From contig NZ_JAAGWF010000009.1 in assembly GCF_010686765.1 (NCBI RefSeq), forward strand, positions 291,719 through 355,718: a stretch of DNA of 64,000 nucleotides, written 5' to 3'. A program made the position numbers and the translations under genes. The notes under the pieces were generated by a model. The model was not told the DNA's origin. It did no database searches and was given only the letters and a program-made list of their open reading frames with translations. Source of the stretch: Geodermatophilus sabuli (GTDB lineage Bacteria > Actinomycetota > Actinomycetes > Mycobacteriales > Geodermatophilaceae). The first letter of the stretch is position 1, and every line of letters starts with the position of its first letter. Below, piece by piece: positions 52,040 through 61,243 of the stretch.

Positions 52040-52867
52040 TCACTTCTCGATCGGGACGCCGACGAGCGAGCCGTACTCGACCCAGCTGCCGTCGTAGTTC
52101 TTGACGTCGGACTTGCCGAGCAGCTCGCGGAGCACGAACCAGGTGTGGCTCGAGCGCTCGCCGATCCGGCAGTAGGCGATGGTCGGCTTGCTCTCGTCGA
52201 AGCCCTGCTCGTCGTAGAGCTTGGCCAGCTCGGCGTCGCTCTTGAAGGTGCCGTCCTCGTTGGCCGCCTTGCTCCACGGGATGTTCATCGCCGTGGGGAC
52301 GTGCCCGGCCTTCTGCGCCTGCTCCTGCGGCAGGTGCGCCGGGGCCAGGATCTTGCCGGAGAACTCGTCGGGCGAGCGGACGTCGATGATGTTCTTCGAG
52401 CCGATCGAGGCGACGACCTCGTCGCGGAAGGCGCGGATCGAGAGGTCGGGGTCCTGGGCCGTGTACTGGGTGGCCGGGCGCTGGACGGCGTCCTTCGACA
52501 GCGGGCGCCCGTCGAGCTCCCACTTCTTGCGGCCGCCGTCGATCAGCTTGACGTCGGAGTGGCCGTAGAGCTTGAAGTACCAGTACGCGTAGGCGGCGAA
52601 CCAGTTGTTGTTGCCGCCGTAGAGGACCACCGTGTCGTCGTTGGCGATCCCGCGCGAGGACAGCAGCGCCTCGAAGGCGCTCTTGTCCACGAAGTCACGG
52701 CGCAGCGGGTCCTGGAGGTCCTGCTTCCAGTCCAGCTTCACGGCACCCTCGAGGTGGCCGCCGTCGTAGGCGCTGGTGTCCTCGTCGACCTCGACGAAGA
52801 CGATGCCGGGGGCGCCGAGGTTCTCCTGGGCCCAGTCTGCGGTGACGAGCACGTCGGTACGGCTCAT
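52040..52867 (-). CDS. Thiosulfate sulfurtransferase (rhodanese, CysA2/SseA type)
   Basis: 275 residues, two rhodanese domains. The C-terminal active loop is IAYCRIGERSSHTWF with the catalytic Cys; the N-terminal domain has the degenerate FVEVDED opening. It transfers sulfane sulfur from thiosulfate to acceptors. Mycobacterial orthologues are called CysA2/CysA3. AGGGAGGA upstream of ATG 52867 fixes the start. It is preceded by a cysteine-coding leader peptide and followed by sseC, so sulfur supply probably controls the operon. Confidence 0.95.
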   Translation of the reverse strand: MSRTDVLVTADWAQENLGAPGIVFVEVDEDTSAYDGGHLEGAVKLDWKQDLQDPLRRDFVDKSAFEALLSSRGIANDDTVVLYGGNNNWFAAYAYWYFKLYGHSDVKLIDGGRKKWELDGRPLSKDAVQRPATQYTAQDPDLSIRAFRDEVVASIGSKNIIDVRSPDEFSGKILAPAHLPQEQAQKAGHVPTAMNIPWSKAANEDGTFKSDAELAKLYDEQGFDESKPTIAYCRIGERSSHTWFVLRELLGKSDVKNYDGSWVEYGSLVGVPIEK

Positions 52868-53034
52868 GGGGGGTGTTCCTCCCTGTGGTCGGGGTGTGCG
52901 GTCGATTCAGGCGGGGGTGCTGGCGGACGCCGGTGCGGAGGTGCGCGCCGATGCGCCGCAGCGGCAGGCCGGGGGTCGGGCCGGAGCTGGACCTGCGGGG
53001 CCGTCGGGGCGCGCCGGCAGGAGGGGAGCGGCCC

Positions 53035-53109
53035 TCAGGACGCCGGACACAGGCAGCTGCCCACGCGGCACAGGTCCACTGCGCGGCGCGAGGTCAGCAG
53101 GATGCCCAC
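53035..53109 (-). CDS. Cysteine-coding leader peptide of the sulfurtransferase operon
   Basis: 24 codons, GTG 53109 to TGA 53035. The first 16 residues read MGILLTSRRAVDLCRV and the rest GSCLCPAS. The core S-R-R-x-V-D-L-x-R is the signature of actinobacterial leader peptides upstream of sulfur genes, and three Cys codons fall in the last 11. TACCCT (53116-53121, minus strand) is six bases before GTG, so the leader is leaderless and translated first. In mycobacteria, Cys-rich leaderless short ORFs act as cysteine-responsive attenuators. The gap to the sulfurtransferase gene is 167 bases. Confidence 0.8.
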   Translation of the reverse strand: MGILLTSRRAVDLCRVGSCLCPAS

Positions 53110-53126
53110 GGCGCGAGGGTAACGGA

Positions 53127-53480
53127 TCACAGCGGCTCCCCGTCCCGCGCGCCCACGTGGGCCTCGACCAGTGCGGTCAGCTCGCCGGCCCGGGGAGCGC
53201 CCGTGCGGCGGCCGAGCAGCCGGCCGTCCCGATGCAGGTAGAAGAGCGTCGGGGTGCTCCGCACGTCGAGCTGCCGGACGGCGTCCAGGTGGCTCTCGGC
53301 GTCCACGTGGACGCAGCGCAGCCCCGGGCGGGTGGCCGCCAGCTGCTCCAGCCGCAGCCGGGTCGCCCGGCAGGGCCGGCAGAAGGCGGTGGAGAACTGG
53401 ACGACGGTCAGGTCGGCCTCGGCCGGGCGGACGCCGAGCCCGTCGAGGACGGCGCGCAGCGCTGCTCCCGTCGGCTCCAC
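53127..53480 (-). CDS. Thioredoxin-like protein ThiX type
   Basis: 117 residues with a thioredoxin fold and redox motif CRPC (C34-C37) in VVQFSTAFCRPCRATRLRLE, cis-Pro in VRSTPTLFYLHRDGR. It is soluble and lacks a signal peptide. In M. tuberculosis thiX (Rv0816c) has the same place beside cysA2. Likely a disulfide reductase serving sulfur-transfer or stress reactions. Confidence 0.9.
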   Translation of the reverse strand: MEPTGAALRAVLDGLGVRPAEADLTVVQFSTAFCRPCRATRLRLEQLAATRPGLRCVHVDAESHLDAVRQLDVRSTPTLFYLHRDGRLLGRRTGAPRAGELTALVEAHVGARDGEPL

Positions 53481-53523
53481 GCCCGTACCAACCCGGCCGG
53501 GCAGGTGGGGATTCCCGGTGTGG

Positions 53524-54228
53524 TCAGCCGCGGAGCACCGTGTCGGTGGCCGCCACGGTCACGTCCACGCCGTCCGCCCCCGGGGCCACCCCGGTCAGCT
53601 GCAGCCCGAAGGGGAGCTCCGGGACGGTGTAGCGCAGGTCCAGCGCGTCAGCCGCCCGGTCGACCAGGAAGTCCGGCAGCTCGACGCCGGCACCCGAGGC
53701 CTCGTCCACGTCGACCACCAGGTCGTTCCCGTCGAGCGTCACCGTGCCGACGGCGGTCAGCGGCAGCGCCCGCCCCGCGATCTCCACGGTCCGGTCGATC
53801 CGCAGCCCCTGTCCCTCGGGCCGCAGCGTCGTGCCCGTACCCAGCTGCTGGGAGAGCAGCTCGTAGGACAGCGTCGCCGTCCCGTCGACCCGCTCGACGG
53901 GTACCTGCTCCACCGAGCCGGAGAGCACGTCGGAGAGCGGGACCTGCACGCCGCGCAGCGCCACGTCGGCGCGGGTGCCGTCGGGCTGACCGAGGTCGGC
54001 GGCGGTGAGGGACATCCGCACCAGCTCGTACCGGCCGCCGATGGCCTGGGTCAGGAAGGGGAAGCCCTCGATGGCCACCTCGGGAGGCCCCGCCAGTCCA
54101 CCGCGCTCCGCGACCACCTCGGCGACCCGGTCCTCGGCGATCCCCACGCCCACCCGGTCGGCCAGGACGACCAGCCCGCAGAGGAGCAGCAGCACCACCA
54201 GCAGCGCCCGCACTCCGCGGGCCCTCAC
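53524..54228 (-). CDS. DUF2993 lipid-binding-like protein (LmeA type)
   Basis: 234 residues. One N-terminal signal/anchor helix (VRALLVVLLLLCGLVVLA) precedes a DUF2993 domain: PPEVAIEGFPFLTQAIGGRYELVRMSL and VDVDEASGAGVELPDFLV. The M. tuberculosis orthologue LmeA (Rv0817c) is a periplasmic protein needed for lipomannan elongation, and it sits in the same order beside thiX and glnR. GTG 54228 overlaps the upstream gene by GTGA. Confidence 0.87.
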   Translation of the reverse strand: MRARGVRALLVVLLLLCGLVVLADRVGVGIAEDRVAEVVAERGGLAGPPEVAIEGFPFLTQAIGGRYELVRMSLTAADLGQPDGTRADVALRGVQVPLSDVLSGSVEQVPVERVDGTATLSYELLSQQLGTGTTLRPEGQGLRIDRTVEIAGRALPLTAVGTVTLDGNDLVVDVDEASGAGVELPDFLVDRAADALDLRYTVPELPFGLQLTGVAPGADGVDVTVAATDTVLRG

Positions 54229-55046
54229 AGCGCGTTCTGCAGGACGAGCGCGACCACGACCGGCGCACAGGCGGCGACGGGGAGGACCGCCTGCACCACC
54301 GGCGCGGCCCACGCGCTCCCCGGGCCGCCGACCACGACGTATCCGGCGACCAGCCCGACGAGGGCGGCCACCGCACCGAGCAGAAGGCCGACGGTCAGCA
54401 CGGTGACCACCTCGAGCAGCTCCCCGGAGCCGTGCCGGAACAGCGCCACGGCCGCGCCGGCCAGCACCGAGAGGACCAGTGCGGGCACGCCGCAGGGCAC
54501 CCCGTCGGCGACCGGCGGCCGGGGCAGCACCGAGTCGACCAGGTGGCCCACCACCAGCGTCGTGCCGACGACCAGCACCGCGGTGGTCACCGGCGCCTCG
54601 CCCGCGCCGGGCGCCTCGAGCCTGAGCAGCGCGGCGAGCGCGCTGGCCGCGCAGAGCAGGACGAGGACGCCGGCCATGGAGCCGACCACGTCCTGGCGCG
54701 GAGCCCTGCGCAGCATCTGGTGCAGCACGACCGCGAGCAGGCCGAGCCCGGGCACGGCGACCAGGGCACCCAGCTCCGGCCGCTCGGGCAGCACCATCAG
54801 CAGGTCTGCGCCGGCGGCTGCCGCCAGTCCGAGAGCGGGCGCGCCCGTGCGCGCAGGGATGCCGGTGGCCGGGACCCAGGCCGCGACCAGGGCGAGCTGC
54901 AGGACGGCGACCGCGCCGACCCAGCCCGGCCCGTCGCCGACCGGGGGCAGCAGGACCAGCAGCGCGGTGACCGCGGCGGCCGCCACCGCGGCGGGCAGGT
55001 GGTGGCGCCGCGCCGAGAGCCCGGTTCCCAGCACGGCCGCAGTCAC
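54225..55046 (-). CDS. Polytopic membrane protein of unknown function
   Basis: 273 residues with about eight hydrophobic helices, very Ala/Val/Leu-rich, few charged residues. I recognise no family. It is translationally coupled to the LmeA-like gene and divergent from glnR, so a shared envelope role is plausible but unproven. The GTG at 55046 starts the hydrophobic protein with a short basic N-terminus (LSARRHH). Confidence 0.75.
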   Translation of the reverse strand: MTAAVLGTGLSARRHHLPAAVAAAAVTALLVLLPPVGDGPGWVGAVAVLQLALVAAWVPATGIPARTGAPALGLAAAAGADLLMVLPERPELGALVAVPGLGLLAVVLHQMLRRAPRQDVVGSMAGVLVLLCAASALAALLRLEAPGAGEAPVTTAVLVVGTTLVVGHLVDSVLPRPPVADGVPCGVPALVLSVLAGAAVALFRHGSGELLEVVTVLTVGLLLGAVAALVGLVAGYVVVGGPGSAWAAPVVQAVLPVAACAPVVVALVLQNAL

Positions 55047-55227
55047 GCCGTCGATCGTCGCAGAAGCCCCGCGGCCGATCCGCCCGGCAGGCGCGGCCGG
55101 CCAGCGCGGCGTGTCGGGCCGCACACGGGGTCCGGGCACACCGTCGGTTATCCTGCTGTCTCTTCGACAGCGCCGTCGTGGGTACCCGGACGACTTCCTC
55201 GCCCCCGGTCCTCCCTGAGGAGACGAC

Positions 55228-55965
55228 ATGCGACTCGTGCTCATGACCGCGGCGCGCCAGGCCACGACCGAGGTGCTGCCCGCCCTCGGACTGCTGGGCC
55301 ACCAGGTCCGCGTGGTCGCGCCCGAGCTGTCCAGCCTGCTCGACGGCGACTCCGGGGACGTCGTCCTCGTGGACGCCCGCCACGACCTCATCCAGGCGCG
55401 CACGCTCTGCGGGCTGCTCTCCAGCACCGGGGTGGCCTCGGCGCTCGTGGCGGTCCTGGCCGAGGGTGGCCTGGTGGCGCTGTCGGCCGACTGGGGGGTG
55501 GACGACGTCCTGCTCGACACCGCCGGCCCGGCCGAGGTCGACGCCCGGCTGAAGTGGGCGACGGCGCGCCGGCTGGCCGCCACCACGCCGGCCGACGGCG
55601 CCGACGGCGGCGTCACCCAGGCCGGCGAACTGGTGATCGACGAGCACAGCTACTCCGCCAAGCTCCGCGGCCGCCCGCTCGACCTCACCTACAAGGAGTT
55701 CGAGCTGCTCAAGTACCTGGCCCAGCACCCGGGCCGGGTCTTCTCCCGGGCGCAGCTGCTGCAGGAGATCTGGGGCTACGACTACTTCGGCGGCACCCGT
55801 ACCGTCGACGTCCACGTGCGCCGCCTGCGCGCCAAGCTCGGCACCGAGCACGAGGCGCTCATCGGCACCGTGCGCAACGTCGGCTACAAGCTCGACCAGC
55901 AGGTCGCCGACGCGACCGCGGCGGCCGCCCGCACCGAGTCGGCCAGCGACGCCGAGCTGGTCTGA
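55228..55965 (+). CDS. glnR: Nitrogen regulator GlnR (orphan OmpR type)
   Basis: 245 residues closely matching actinobacterial Gln[45 protein letters not shown], and the DNA-binding half [51 protein letters not shown]. GlnR acts without a dedicated kinase and controls ammonium assimilation genes (glnA, amtB, nirB in other actinobacteria). GAGGAG precedes ATG 55228; a -10 TATCCT lies at 55149-55154. It is followed eight bases on by mshD, as in mycobacteria. Confidence 0.95.
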   Translation: MRLVLMTAARQATTEVLPALGLLGHQVRVVAPELSSLLDGDSGDVVLVDARHDLIQARTLCGLLSSTGVASALVAVLAEGGLVALSADWGVDDVLLDTAGPAEVDARLKWATARRLAATTPADGADGGVTQAGELVIDEHSYSAKLRGRPLDLTYKEFELLKYLAQHPGRVFSRAQLLQEIWGYDYFGGTRTVDVHVRRLRAKLGTEHEALIGTVRNVGYKLDQQVADATAAAARTESASDAELV

Positions 55966-55973
55966 GGCCCCCG

Positions 55974-56915
55974 CTGACCGATCCCGCCCCCGTCCAGGAC
56001 GTCGCCCGCCTGGGGGCGACGGACGTCGGTGCGGTCCTGGCGCTGCTGCGGGCCGCCACCGCGGCCGACGGCGTCCGCCCGTTGTCGGAGGACGCCGAGC
56101 TGCGGCTGCAGCACGGCGGCCCGGCCGGCGGCCGCGACGTGCTCGCCCGTGCCGCGGACGGCGCCCTCGCCGGGTACGGGCGGTTCGAGGGCGGGGACGG
56201 CACCGGGGACGCCGAGGCGGAGCTGGTGGTCGCTCCCCCGCACCGGCGGCAGGGCATCGGGCGCGCGCTGCTGACCCGGATGGAGCAGCTGGCCGGGGAC
56301 CGCCCCCTCCGCGTGTGGGCGCACGGGGACCTGCCCGGCGCCACGGAGCTGGCCGCACGACGGGGTTACGACCGCGCCCGTGTGCTGCTGCAGATGCGCC
56401 GCGACCTCGCCGGCGTCGACCCCGAGCCGCGGCCGGCGCTGCCCGACGACGTCTCGATCCGGCCCTTCCGGCCCGGCCGTGACGAGCCGGCCTGGCTGCG
56501 GGTCAACGCGCGCGCCTTCGCCACCCACCCCGAGCAGGGCACCTGGAGCGCCGAGGACCTCCGGCTGCGGCAGGCCGAGCCGTGGTTCGACCCGGCCGGC
56601 TTCTTCCTGGCCTGGCGCGGCGATCCCGACGCCGGCGGCACGCTGCTCGGCTCGCACTGGACGAAGGTGCACCCACCCGGCGACGAGGGGCCCGAGGCCA
56701 TCGGCGAGATCTACGTCCTGGGGATCGACCCCGACGCCCAGGGCATCGGGCTGGGCCGGGCGCTGACCGACGTCGGGCTGGCCCACCTGCGTGCCGCGGG
56801 CCTGTCCGCGGTGCTCCTCTACGTCGAGGCCGACAACACCGCCGCCGTCGCCCTCTACGAGCGCACCGGCTTCACGCGGCACGCCGTCGACGTCTCCTGG
56901 CGGCGCGTCCCGTAG
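55974..56915 (+). CDS. mshD: Mycothiol synthase MshD
   Basis: 313 residues, two tandem GNAT domains. The first has the weakened acetyl-CoA loop VAPPHRRQGIGRALLTRMEQL. The second has EIYVLGIDPDAQGIGLGRALTDVGLAHL and LLYVEADNTAAVALYERTGF. It acetylates the cysteine of Cys-GlcN-Ins, the last step of mycothiol synthesis. No ATG, GTG or TTG is usable near the 5' end; CTG 55974, six bases after GAGG, gives a length equal to known MshD proteins. Confidence 0.92.
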   Translation: MTDPAPVQDVARLGATDVGAVLALLRAATAADGVRPLSEDAELRLQHGGPAGGRDVLARAADGALAGYGRFEGGDGTGDAEAELVVAPPHRRQGIGRALLTRMEQLAGDRPLRVWAHGDLPGATELAARRGYDRARVLLQMRRDLAGVDPEPRPALPDDVSIRPFRPGRDEPAWLRVNARAFATHPEQGTWSAEDLRLRQAEPWFDPAGFFLAWRGDPDAGGTLLGSHWTKVHPPGDEGPEAIGEIYVLGIDPDAQGIGLGRALTDVGLAHLRAAGLSAVLLYVEADNTAAVALYERTGFTRHAVDVSWRRVP

Positions 56916-56951
56916 TCCCCGCGGGCCGGTCTGACCGGCCGACGCGCGCGC

Positions 56952-57061
56952 GTTCACCTGCTCGACGTGACGTGGTTCTCAGCTGCTCGGGAACTGCTCC
57001 TCCCTCGTTCACCTCGCGTTCATCGAGGCACCCGGAGGCGTCCACCTCGGCTCCCTACCGT
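56952..57061 (+). promoter_or_regulatory. PHO boxes and promoter of pstS
   Basis: Two adjacent 11-bp units, GTTCACCTCGC and GTTCATCGAGG (57007-57028), form a textbook PhoP/RegX3 site. A further unit GTTCACCTGCT at 56952-56962 is exactly 55 bp (five units) upstream, in phase. The -10 hexamer TACCGT (57056-57061) is 27 bp after the box, as at phoU. Transcription would start near 57,068. Confidence 0.8.
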
Positions 57062-57123
57062 CGGGCTCGTTGGTCCCATGCTGCCCGGCATCGAGGTCCG
57101 GGCACCCACCGAAAGGCACTGAG

Positions 57124-58242
57124 TTGAAGCTCAGCACCAGGTCGCGCGCCGTCGCACTCTCGACGGCGCTCGCCGGCACCCTCGCGCTCGCTGCGTGTGG
57201 CGCCTCCAACGAGGAGAACGCGGGTGGGGGTGGTGGCAGCACCGGCGGCAGCGCGGAAGAGCTGAGCGGCACGCTCGTCGGCGCAGGTGCCAGCAGCCAG
57301 CAGGCGGCGATGCAGGGCTGGACGGCGGGCTACTCGGGTGTGCAGTCGGGTGTGACCGTCAACTACGACCCGGTGGGCTCCGGCGGCGGTCGCGAGCAGT
57401 TCATCGCGGGCGGCACCGACTTCGCCGGCTCTGACGCCGCGCTCGACGAGGAGGAGCTCGCCGCCGCGCAGGAGCGTTGTGCCGGCGGTGAGATCTTCGA
57501 GCTGCCGAACTACATCGCGCCGATCGCCGTGATCTACAACCTCGAGGGCGTCGACGAGCTGAACCTGGCGCCTGCGACGGTGGCCGGGATCTTCAACCAG
57601 CAGATCACGAACTGGAACGACCCGGCGATCGCCGCGGACAACCCGGACGCGACGCTGCCCGACCAGGCCATCACGCCGGTCAACCGCTCCGACGAGTCGG
57701 GCACCACCGAGAACTTCACCGAGTACCTGGCCGCCGCGGCCGCCGACGCCTGGCCGCACGAGGCCAGCGGTGACTGGCCGGTGGCCGGTGGTGAGGCCGC
57801 TCAGGGCACCTCCGGCGTGGTCAGCGCCGTCAGCGGCGGCAACGGCACGATCGGCTACGCCGACCTGTCCCAGGCCGGCGACCTCGGGGTCGTCAACATC
57901 GGCGTCGGCGAGGAGTTCGTCGAGCCGACCGCCGAGGCCGCCGCCGCCGTCGTCGAGAACTCCGAGACGCTGCCCGGCCGCGGTCAGTACGACTTCGCCA
58001 TCGAGCTGGCCCGCGACACGACCGAGTCGGGCAGCTACCCGATCGTCCTGGTCAGCTACCACATCGGCTGCATCGAGTACGACGACCAGGAGAAGGCCGA
58101 CCTGGTCAGGGACTTCATGGGCTACGTGATCAGCGAGGAGGGCCAGCAGGCCGCGGCCGAGGCCGCGGGCTCGGCGCCCATCTCCGCCGCGCTGCGGGAG
58201 CAGGCCCAGGGTGCGATCGACGCCATCGCCACCGCGGGGTGA
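57124..58242 (+). CDS. pstS: Phosphate-binding lipoprotein PstS
   Basis: 372 residues. Lipoprotein signal with lipobox LAAC (ALAGTLALAACGASNEE), then a Gly-rich linker and a PstS domain: LVGAGASSQQAAMQGWTAGY, YDPVGSGGGREQFIAGGTDFAGSD, ITPVNRSDESGTTENFTEYL. It captures phosphate outside the membrane for PstCA. The TTG start at 57124 is taken because GAAAGG is correctly spaced and the following residues give a proper signal peptide. Preceded by the PHO boxes. Confidence 0.95.
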   Translation: MKLSTRSRAVALSTALAGTLALAACGASNEENAGGGGGSTGGSAEELSGTLVGAGASSQQAAMQGWTAGYSGVQSGVTVNYDPVGSGGGREQFIAGGTDFAGSDAALDEEELAAAQERCAGGEIFELPNYIAPIAVIYNLEGVDELNLAPATVAGIFNQQITNWNDPAIAADNPDATLPDQAITPVNRSDESGTTENFTEYLAAAAADAWPHEASGDWPVAGGEAAQGTSGVVSAVSGGNGTIGYADLSQAGDLGVVNIGVGEEFVEPTAEAAAAVVENSETLPGRGQYDFAIELARDTTESGSYPIVLVSYHIGCIEYDDQEKADLVRDFMGYVISEEGQQAAAEAAGSAPISAALREQAQGAIDAIATAG

Positions 58243-58259
58243 CCTGAGCGTCGTCCGCG

Positions 58260-58293
58260 ACGGCCCGGGGCCCCGAACGGCGCCCCGGGCCGT
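58260..58293 (+). terminator. Intercistronic hairpin pstS-pstC
   Basis: A perfect 12-bp stem (58260-58271 with 58282-58293) and a 10-base loop in the 114-base gap. It probably gives partial termination or mRNA protection so that PstS is made in excess over the membrane parts. Confidence 0.6.
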
Positions 58294-58356
58294 TGCCCGG
58301 CCCAGCGAGGGGCCGTCCTCCCGCACCACCCCGCCCTCACACCTCACGGAGCAACG

Positions 58357-59307
58357 GTGACCGCCACCAGGATCCCGTCCGAGCCCGGCGCCGCGAAGCC
58401 GGTCCGCCGGCCGGGGGACCGCATCTTCGCCGGCAGCGCCAAGGCCTCCGGCATCCTGATCCTCGTCATCCTGGCCGGCGTCGCGGCCTTCCTCGTCGCC
58501 GAGGCCCTGCCGGCGCTCACCGCGCCGGCCGAGGACGTCCCGGGCGGGGAGGGGCTGACCCGCTACATCGGCCCGCTGGTGTTCGGCACCCTGCTGTCGG
58601 CGGTCATCGCCCTGGTCGTGGCCACCCCGCTGGCGGTCGCCATCGCGCTGTTCATCACGCACTACGCGCCGCGCCGGCTGGCCCAGGGCCTCGGCTACGT
58701 CGTCGACCTGCTCGCCGCGATCCCGAGCATCGTCTACGGCTTCTGGGGCATCGCGTGGCTGGCGCCCAAGCTGGTGCCCTTCTACCAGTGGCTCGAGGAC
58801 GACCTCGGCTTCATCCCGCTGTTCGCCGGTCCCACCTCGTCCACGGGCCGGACGATGCTGACCGCCGGCCTGGTGCTGGCCATCATGATCCTTCCGATCA
58901 TCAGCGCCCTCTCCCGGGAGGTCTTCACCCAGGTGCCCGCGCTGCACAAGGAGGCGGCACTCGCACTGGGCGCCACCCGCTGGGAGATGATCAAGATCGC
59001 GGTCCTCCCCTACGGCAAGTCGGGGATCATCGGCGGGGCGATGCTCGGGCTCGGGCGCGCGCTCGGCGAGACCATGGCCGTCGCGCTGGTGCTGTCGGTC
59101 TCCGGCGGGATCACCTTCAACCTGATCACCAGCGGCAACCCCTCGACGGTCGCGGCCAACATCGCGCTGGAGTTCCCCGAGTCGAGTGGGCTGGACGTGA
59201 ACACCCTCATCGCCAGTGGCCTGGCGTTGTTCCTCATCACCCTGGCCGTCAACATGCTCGCGCGCTGGATCGTCAACCGCCGGGCCGACTTCTCCGGAGC
59301 CAACTGA
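58357..59307 (+). CDS. pstC: Phosphate ABC transporter permease PstC
   Basis: 316 residues, six helices, EAA loop [40 protein letters not shown] split over the usual positions. [16 protein letters not shown] is the conserved PstC segment. It forms the membrane channel with PstA. GGAG before GTG 58357. Its stop and the pstA start share one base (TGATG). Confidence 0.96.
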   Translation: MTATRIPSEPGAAKPVRRPGDRIFAGSAKASGILILVILAGVAAFLVAEALPALTAPAEDVPGGEGLTRYIGPLVFGTLLSAVIALVVATPLAVAIALFITHYAPRRLAQGLGYVVDLLAAIPSIVYGFWGIAWLAPKLVPFYQWLEDDLGFIPLFAGPTSSTGRTMLTAGLVLAIMILPIISALSREVFTQVPALHKEAALALGATRWEMIKIAVLPYGKSGIIGGAMLGLGRALGETMAVALVLSVSGGITFNLITSGNPSTVAANIALEFPESSGLDVNTLIASGLALFLITLAVNMLARWIVNRRADFSGAN

Positions 59308-60389
59308 TGAGCACCCAGACGACACCGACCCCGTCGGACACCTCGGTCGCCGCTCCGGAGCCCCGCGGCCGGAAGGGCCGGCTCCCCGGGTGGGCGCCCG
59401 CGGCGACGTTCCTCGCGGCCGCCGTGGTGTGCCTGCTGTTCGAGGCGTTCACCGACTTCAACCTCGCCCTCGCCGTCGTCTACACCGTCGTCCTCGGCAC
59501 GATCGCCGTGTACCTGCTGTCGCGCTCCGTGGAGGGCCCGCGACAGGCGGTGGACCGGCTGGTCACCTGCCTGGTGGGCAGCGCGTTCGCGATCGCGATG
59601 GTGCCGCTGGTGGCGCTGGTGTGGACGGTCGTCGGCCGGGGCGTCACCCGCCTGGACGGCGAGTTCTTCGGGTCCTCCCTGGTCGGCATCGTCGGCGAGG
59701 GCGGCGGCGCCTACCACGCGATCATGGGCACGCTGATCATCACGCTGCTCACCACGCTGATCTCGGTGCCGATCGGCCTGCTGACCGCCATCTACCTGGT
59801 CGAGTACGGCCGCGGGCGGCTGAAGCGGTCCATCACCTTCTTCGTCGACGTCATGACCGGCATCCCGTCGATCGTCGCCGGCCTGTTCGCCTTCGCGCTG
59901 TTCGCGCTGTTCTTCGGCCCGGGCATCCGGCTGGGCATCATGGGCGCCGTCGCCCTGTCGGTGCTGATGATCCCGGTGGTCGTGCGCTCCGCGGAGGAGG
60001 TCCTCAAGCTCGTCCCGAACGAGTTGCGCGAGGCGTCCTACGCCCTGGGCGTGCCCAAGTGGCGGACGATCGTCAAGGTCGTCATCCCCACCTCGATCGC
60101 CGGCCTGGGTACCGGGGTGACCCTGGCCATCGCCCGGGTCGTCGGCGAGACCGCGCCGCTGCTCATCACCCTCGGCATCACCAACGGCACGAACCTGAAC
60201 CCGTTCGACTCGCGCATGGCCACCCTGCCGGTCTACGCCTTCTACCAGTTGACCCAGCCGGGCGTGCCCCCGCAGTTCGCCATCGACCGGGCCTGGACGG
60301 CGGCACTCCTGCTCATCATCCTGGTCATGGGCCTCAACGTGGTCGCCCGCCTGATCAGTCGCTTCTTCGCCCCCAAGACCGGCCGCTGA
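59307..60389 (+). CDS. pstA: Phosphate ABC transporter permease PstA
   Basis: 360 residues. An N-terminal cytoplasmic arm and extra helices precede the permease core ([54 protein letters not shown]). It is longer than E. coli PstA because of the N-terminal helices, a common actinobacterial layout. ATG 59307 overlaps the pstC stop. Confidence 0.96.
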   Translation: MSTQTTPTPSDTSVAAPEPRGRKGRLPGWAPAATFLAAAVVCLLFEAFTDFNLALAVVYTVVLGTIAVYLLSRSVEGPRQAVDRLVTCLVGSAFAIAMVPLVALVWTVVGRGVTRLDGEFFGSSLVGIVGEGGGAYHAIMGTLIITLLTTLISVPIGLLTAIYLVEYGRGRLKRSITFFVDVMTGIPSIVAGLFAFALFALFFGPGIRLGIMGAVALSVLMIPVVVRSAEEVLKLVPNELREASYALGVPKWRTIVKVVIPTSIAGLGTGVTLAIARVVGETAPLLITLGITNGTNLNPFDSRMATLPVYAFYQLTQPGVPPQFAIDRAWTAALLLIILVMGLNVVARLISRFFAPKTGR

Positions 60390-60421
60390 CCGTTCGCCCG
60401 AATCAGGAAGGGACCACACCC

Positions 60422-61201
60422 GTGGCCAAGCGCATCGAGGTCTCCGACCTCAACATCTACTACGGCAACTTCCGCGCCGTGGAGGGCGTCAACGTCTCCA
60501 TCGAGCCGCGCAGCATCACCGCCCTGATCGGGCCGTCCGGCTGCGGCAAGTCGACCTTCCTGCGGTCGATCAACCGCATGCACGAGGTGATCCCCGGGGC
60601 CCGGGTCGAGGGCAAGGTCGTCATGGACGGCGTCGACCTCTACGGCGCGGACGCGGACCCGGTCGACGTCCGGCGGCAGATCGGCATGGTGTTCCAGCGG
60701 CCGAACCCGTTCCCGACGATGTCGATCTACGACAACGTCGCCGCGGGCATGCGGCTGAACAACAAGCGCATGAAGAAGGCCGACCTCGACGACCTGGTCG
60801 AGCGCTCGCTCAAGGGCGCCAACCTCTGGAACGAGGTCAAGGACCGCCTCGACCGGCCCGGCTCGGGCCTCTCCGGCGGCCAGCAGCAGCGACTGTGCAT
60901 CGCCCGCGCCATCGCCGTCGAGCCCGACGTCCTGCTGATGGACGAGCCGTGCTCCGCGCTGGACCCGATCTCCACGCTGGCGATCGAGGACCTGATGACG
61001 CAGCTCAAGGAGCGCTTCACCATCGTCATCGTCACGCACAACATGCAGCAGGCGGCGCGGGTGAGCGAGTCGACCGGCTTCTTCAACCTCAACGGGGTGG
61101 GCCAGCCGGGCCGGCTGATCGAGTTCAACCCGACCGAGAAGATCTTCAGCAACCCCGAGCAGAAGGCGACCGAGGACTACATCTCCGGCCGTTTCGGCTG
61201 A
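60422..61201 (+). CDS. pstB: Phosphate ABC transporter ATPase PstB
   Basis: 259 residues with all ATPase motifs: Walker [15 protein letters not shown]-loop [19 protein letters not shown], signature [18 protein letters not shown], Walker [14 protein letters not shown] and H-loop [13 protein letters not shown]. It powers phosphate import and, with PhoU, transmits the phosphate signal to SenX3. GTG 60422 lies 32 bases after the pstA stop with AGGAAGGG upstream. Confidence 0.97.
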   Translation: MAKRIEVSDLNIYYGNFRAVEGVNVSIEPRSITALIGPSGCGKSTFLRSINRMHEVIPGARVEGKVVMDGVDLYGADADPVDVRRQIGMVFQRPNPFPTMSIYDNVAAGMRLNNKRMKKADLDDLVERSLKGANLWNEVKDRLDRPGSGLSGGQQQRLCIARAIAVEPDVLLMDEPCSALDPISTLAIEDLMTQLKERFTIVIVTHNMQQAARVSESTGFFNLNGVGQPGRLIEFNPTEKIFSNPEQKATEDYISGRFG

Positions 61202-61243
61202 CGACCCCGCTGCGGAGGTCGTCGGCAGCGGGCTTCGTCAGCC
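61196..61243. terminator. Bidirectional terminator pstB/LCP
   Basis: GGCTGACGA (61196-61204) pairs with TCGTCAGCC (61235-61243), and inside CCCGCTGC (61206-61213) pairs with GCAGCGGG (61225-61232). Both convergent genes end in Gly-stop codons that form part of the outer stem. Confidence 0.8.
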
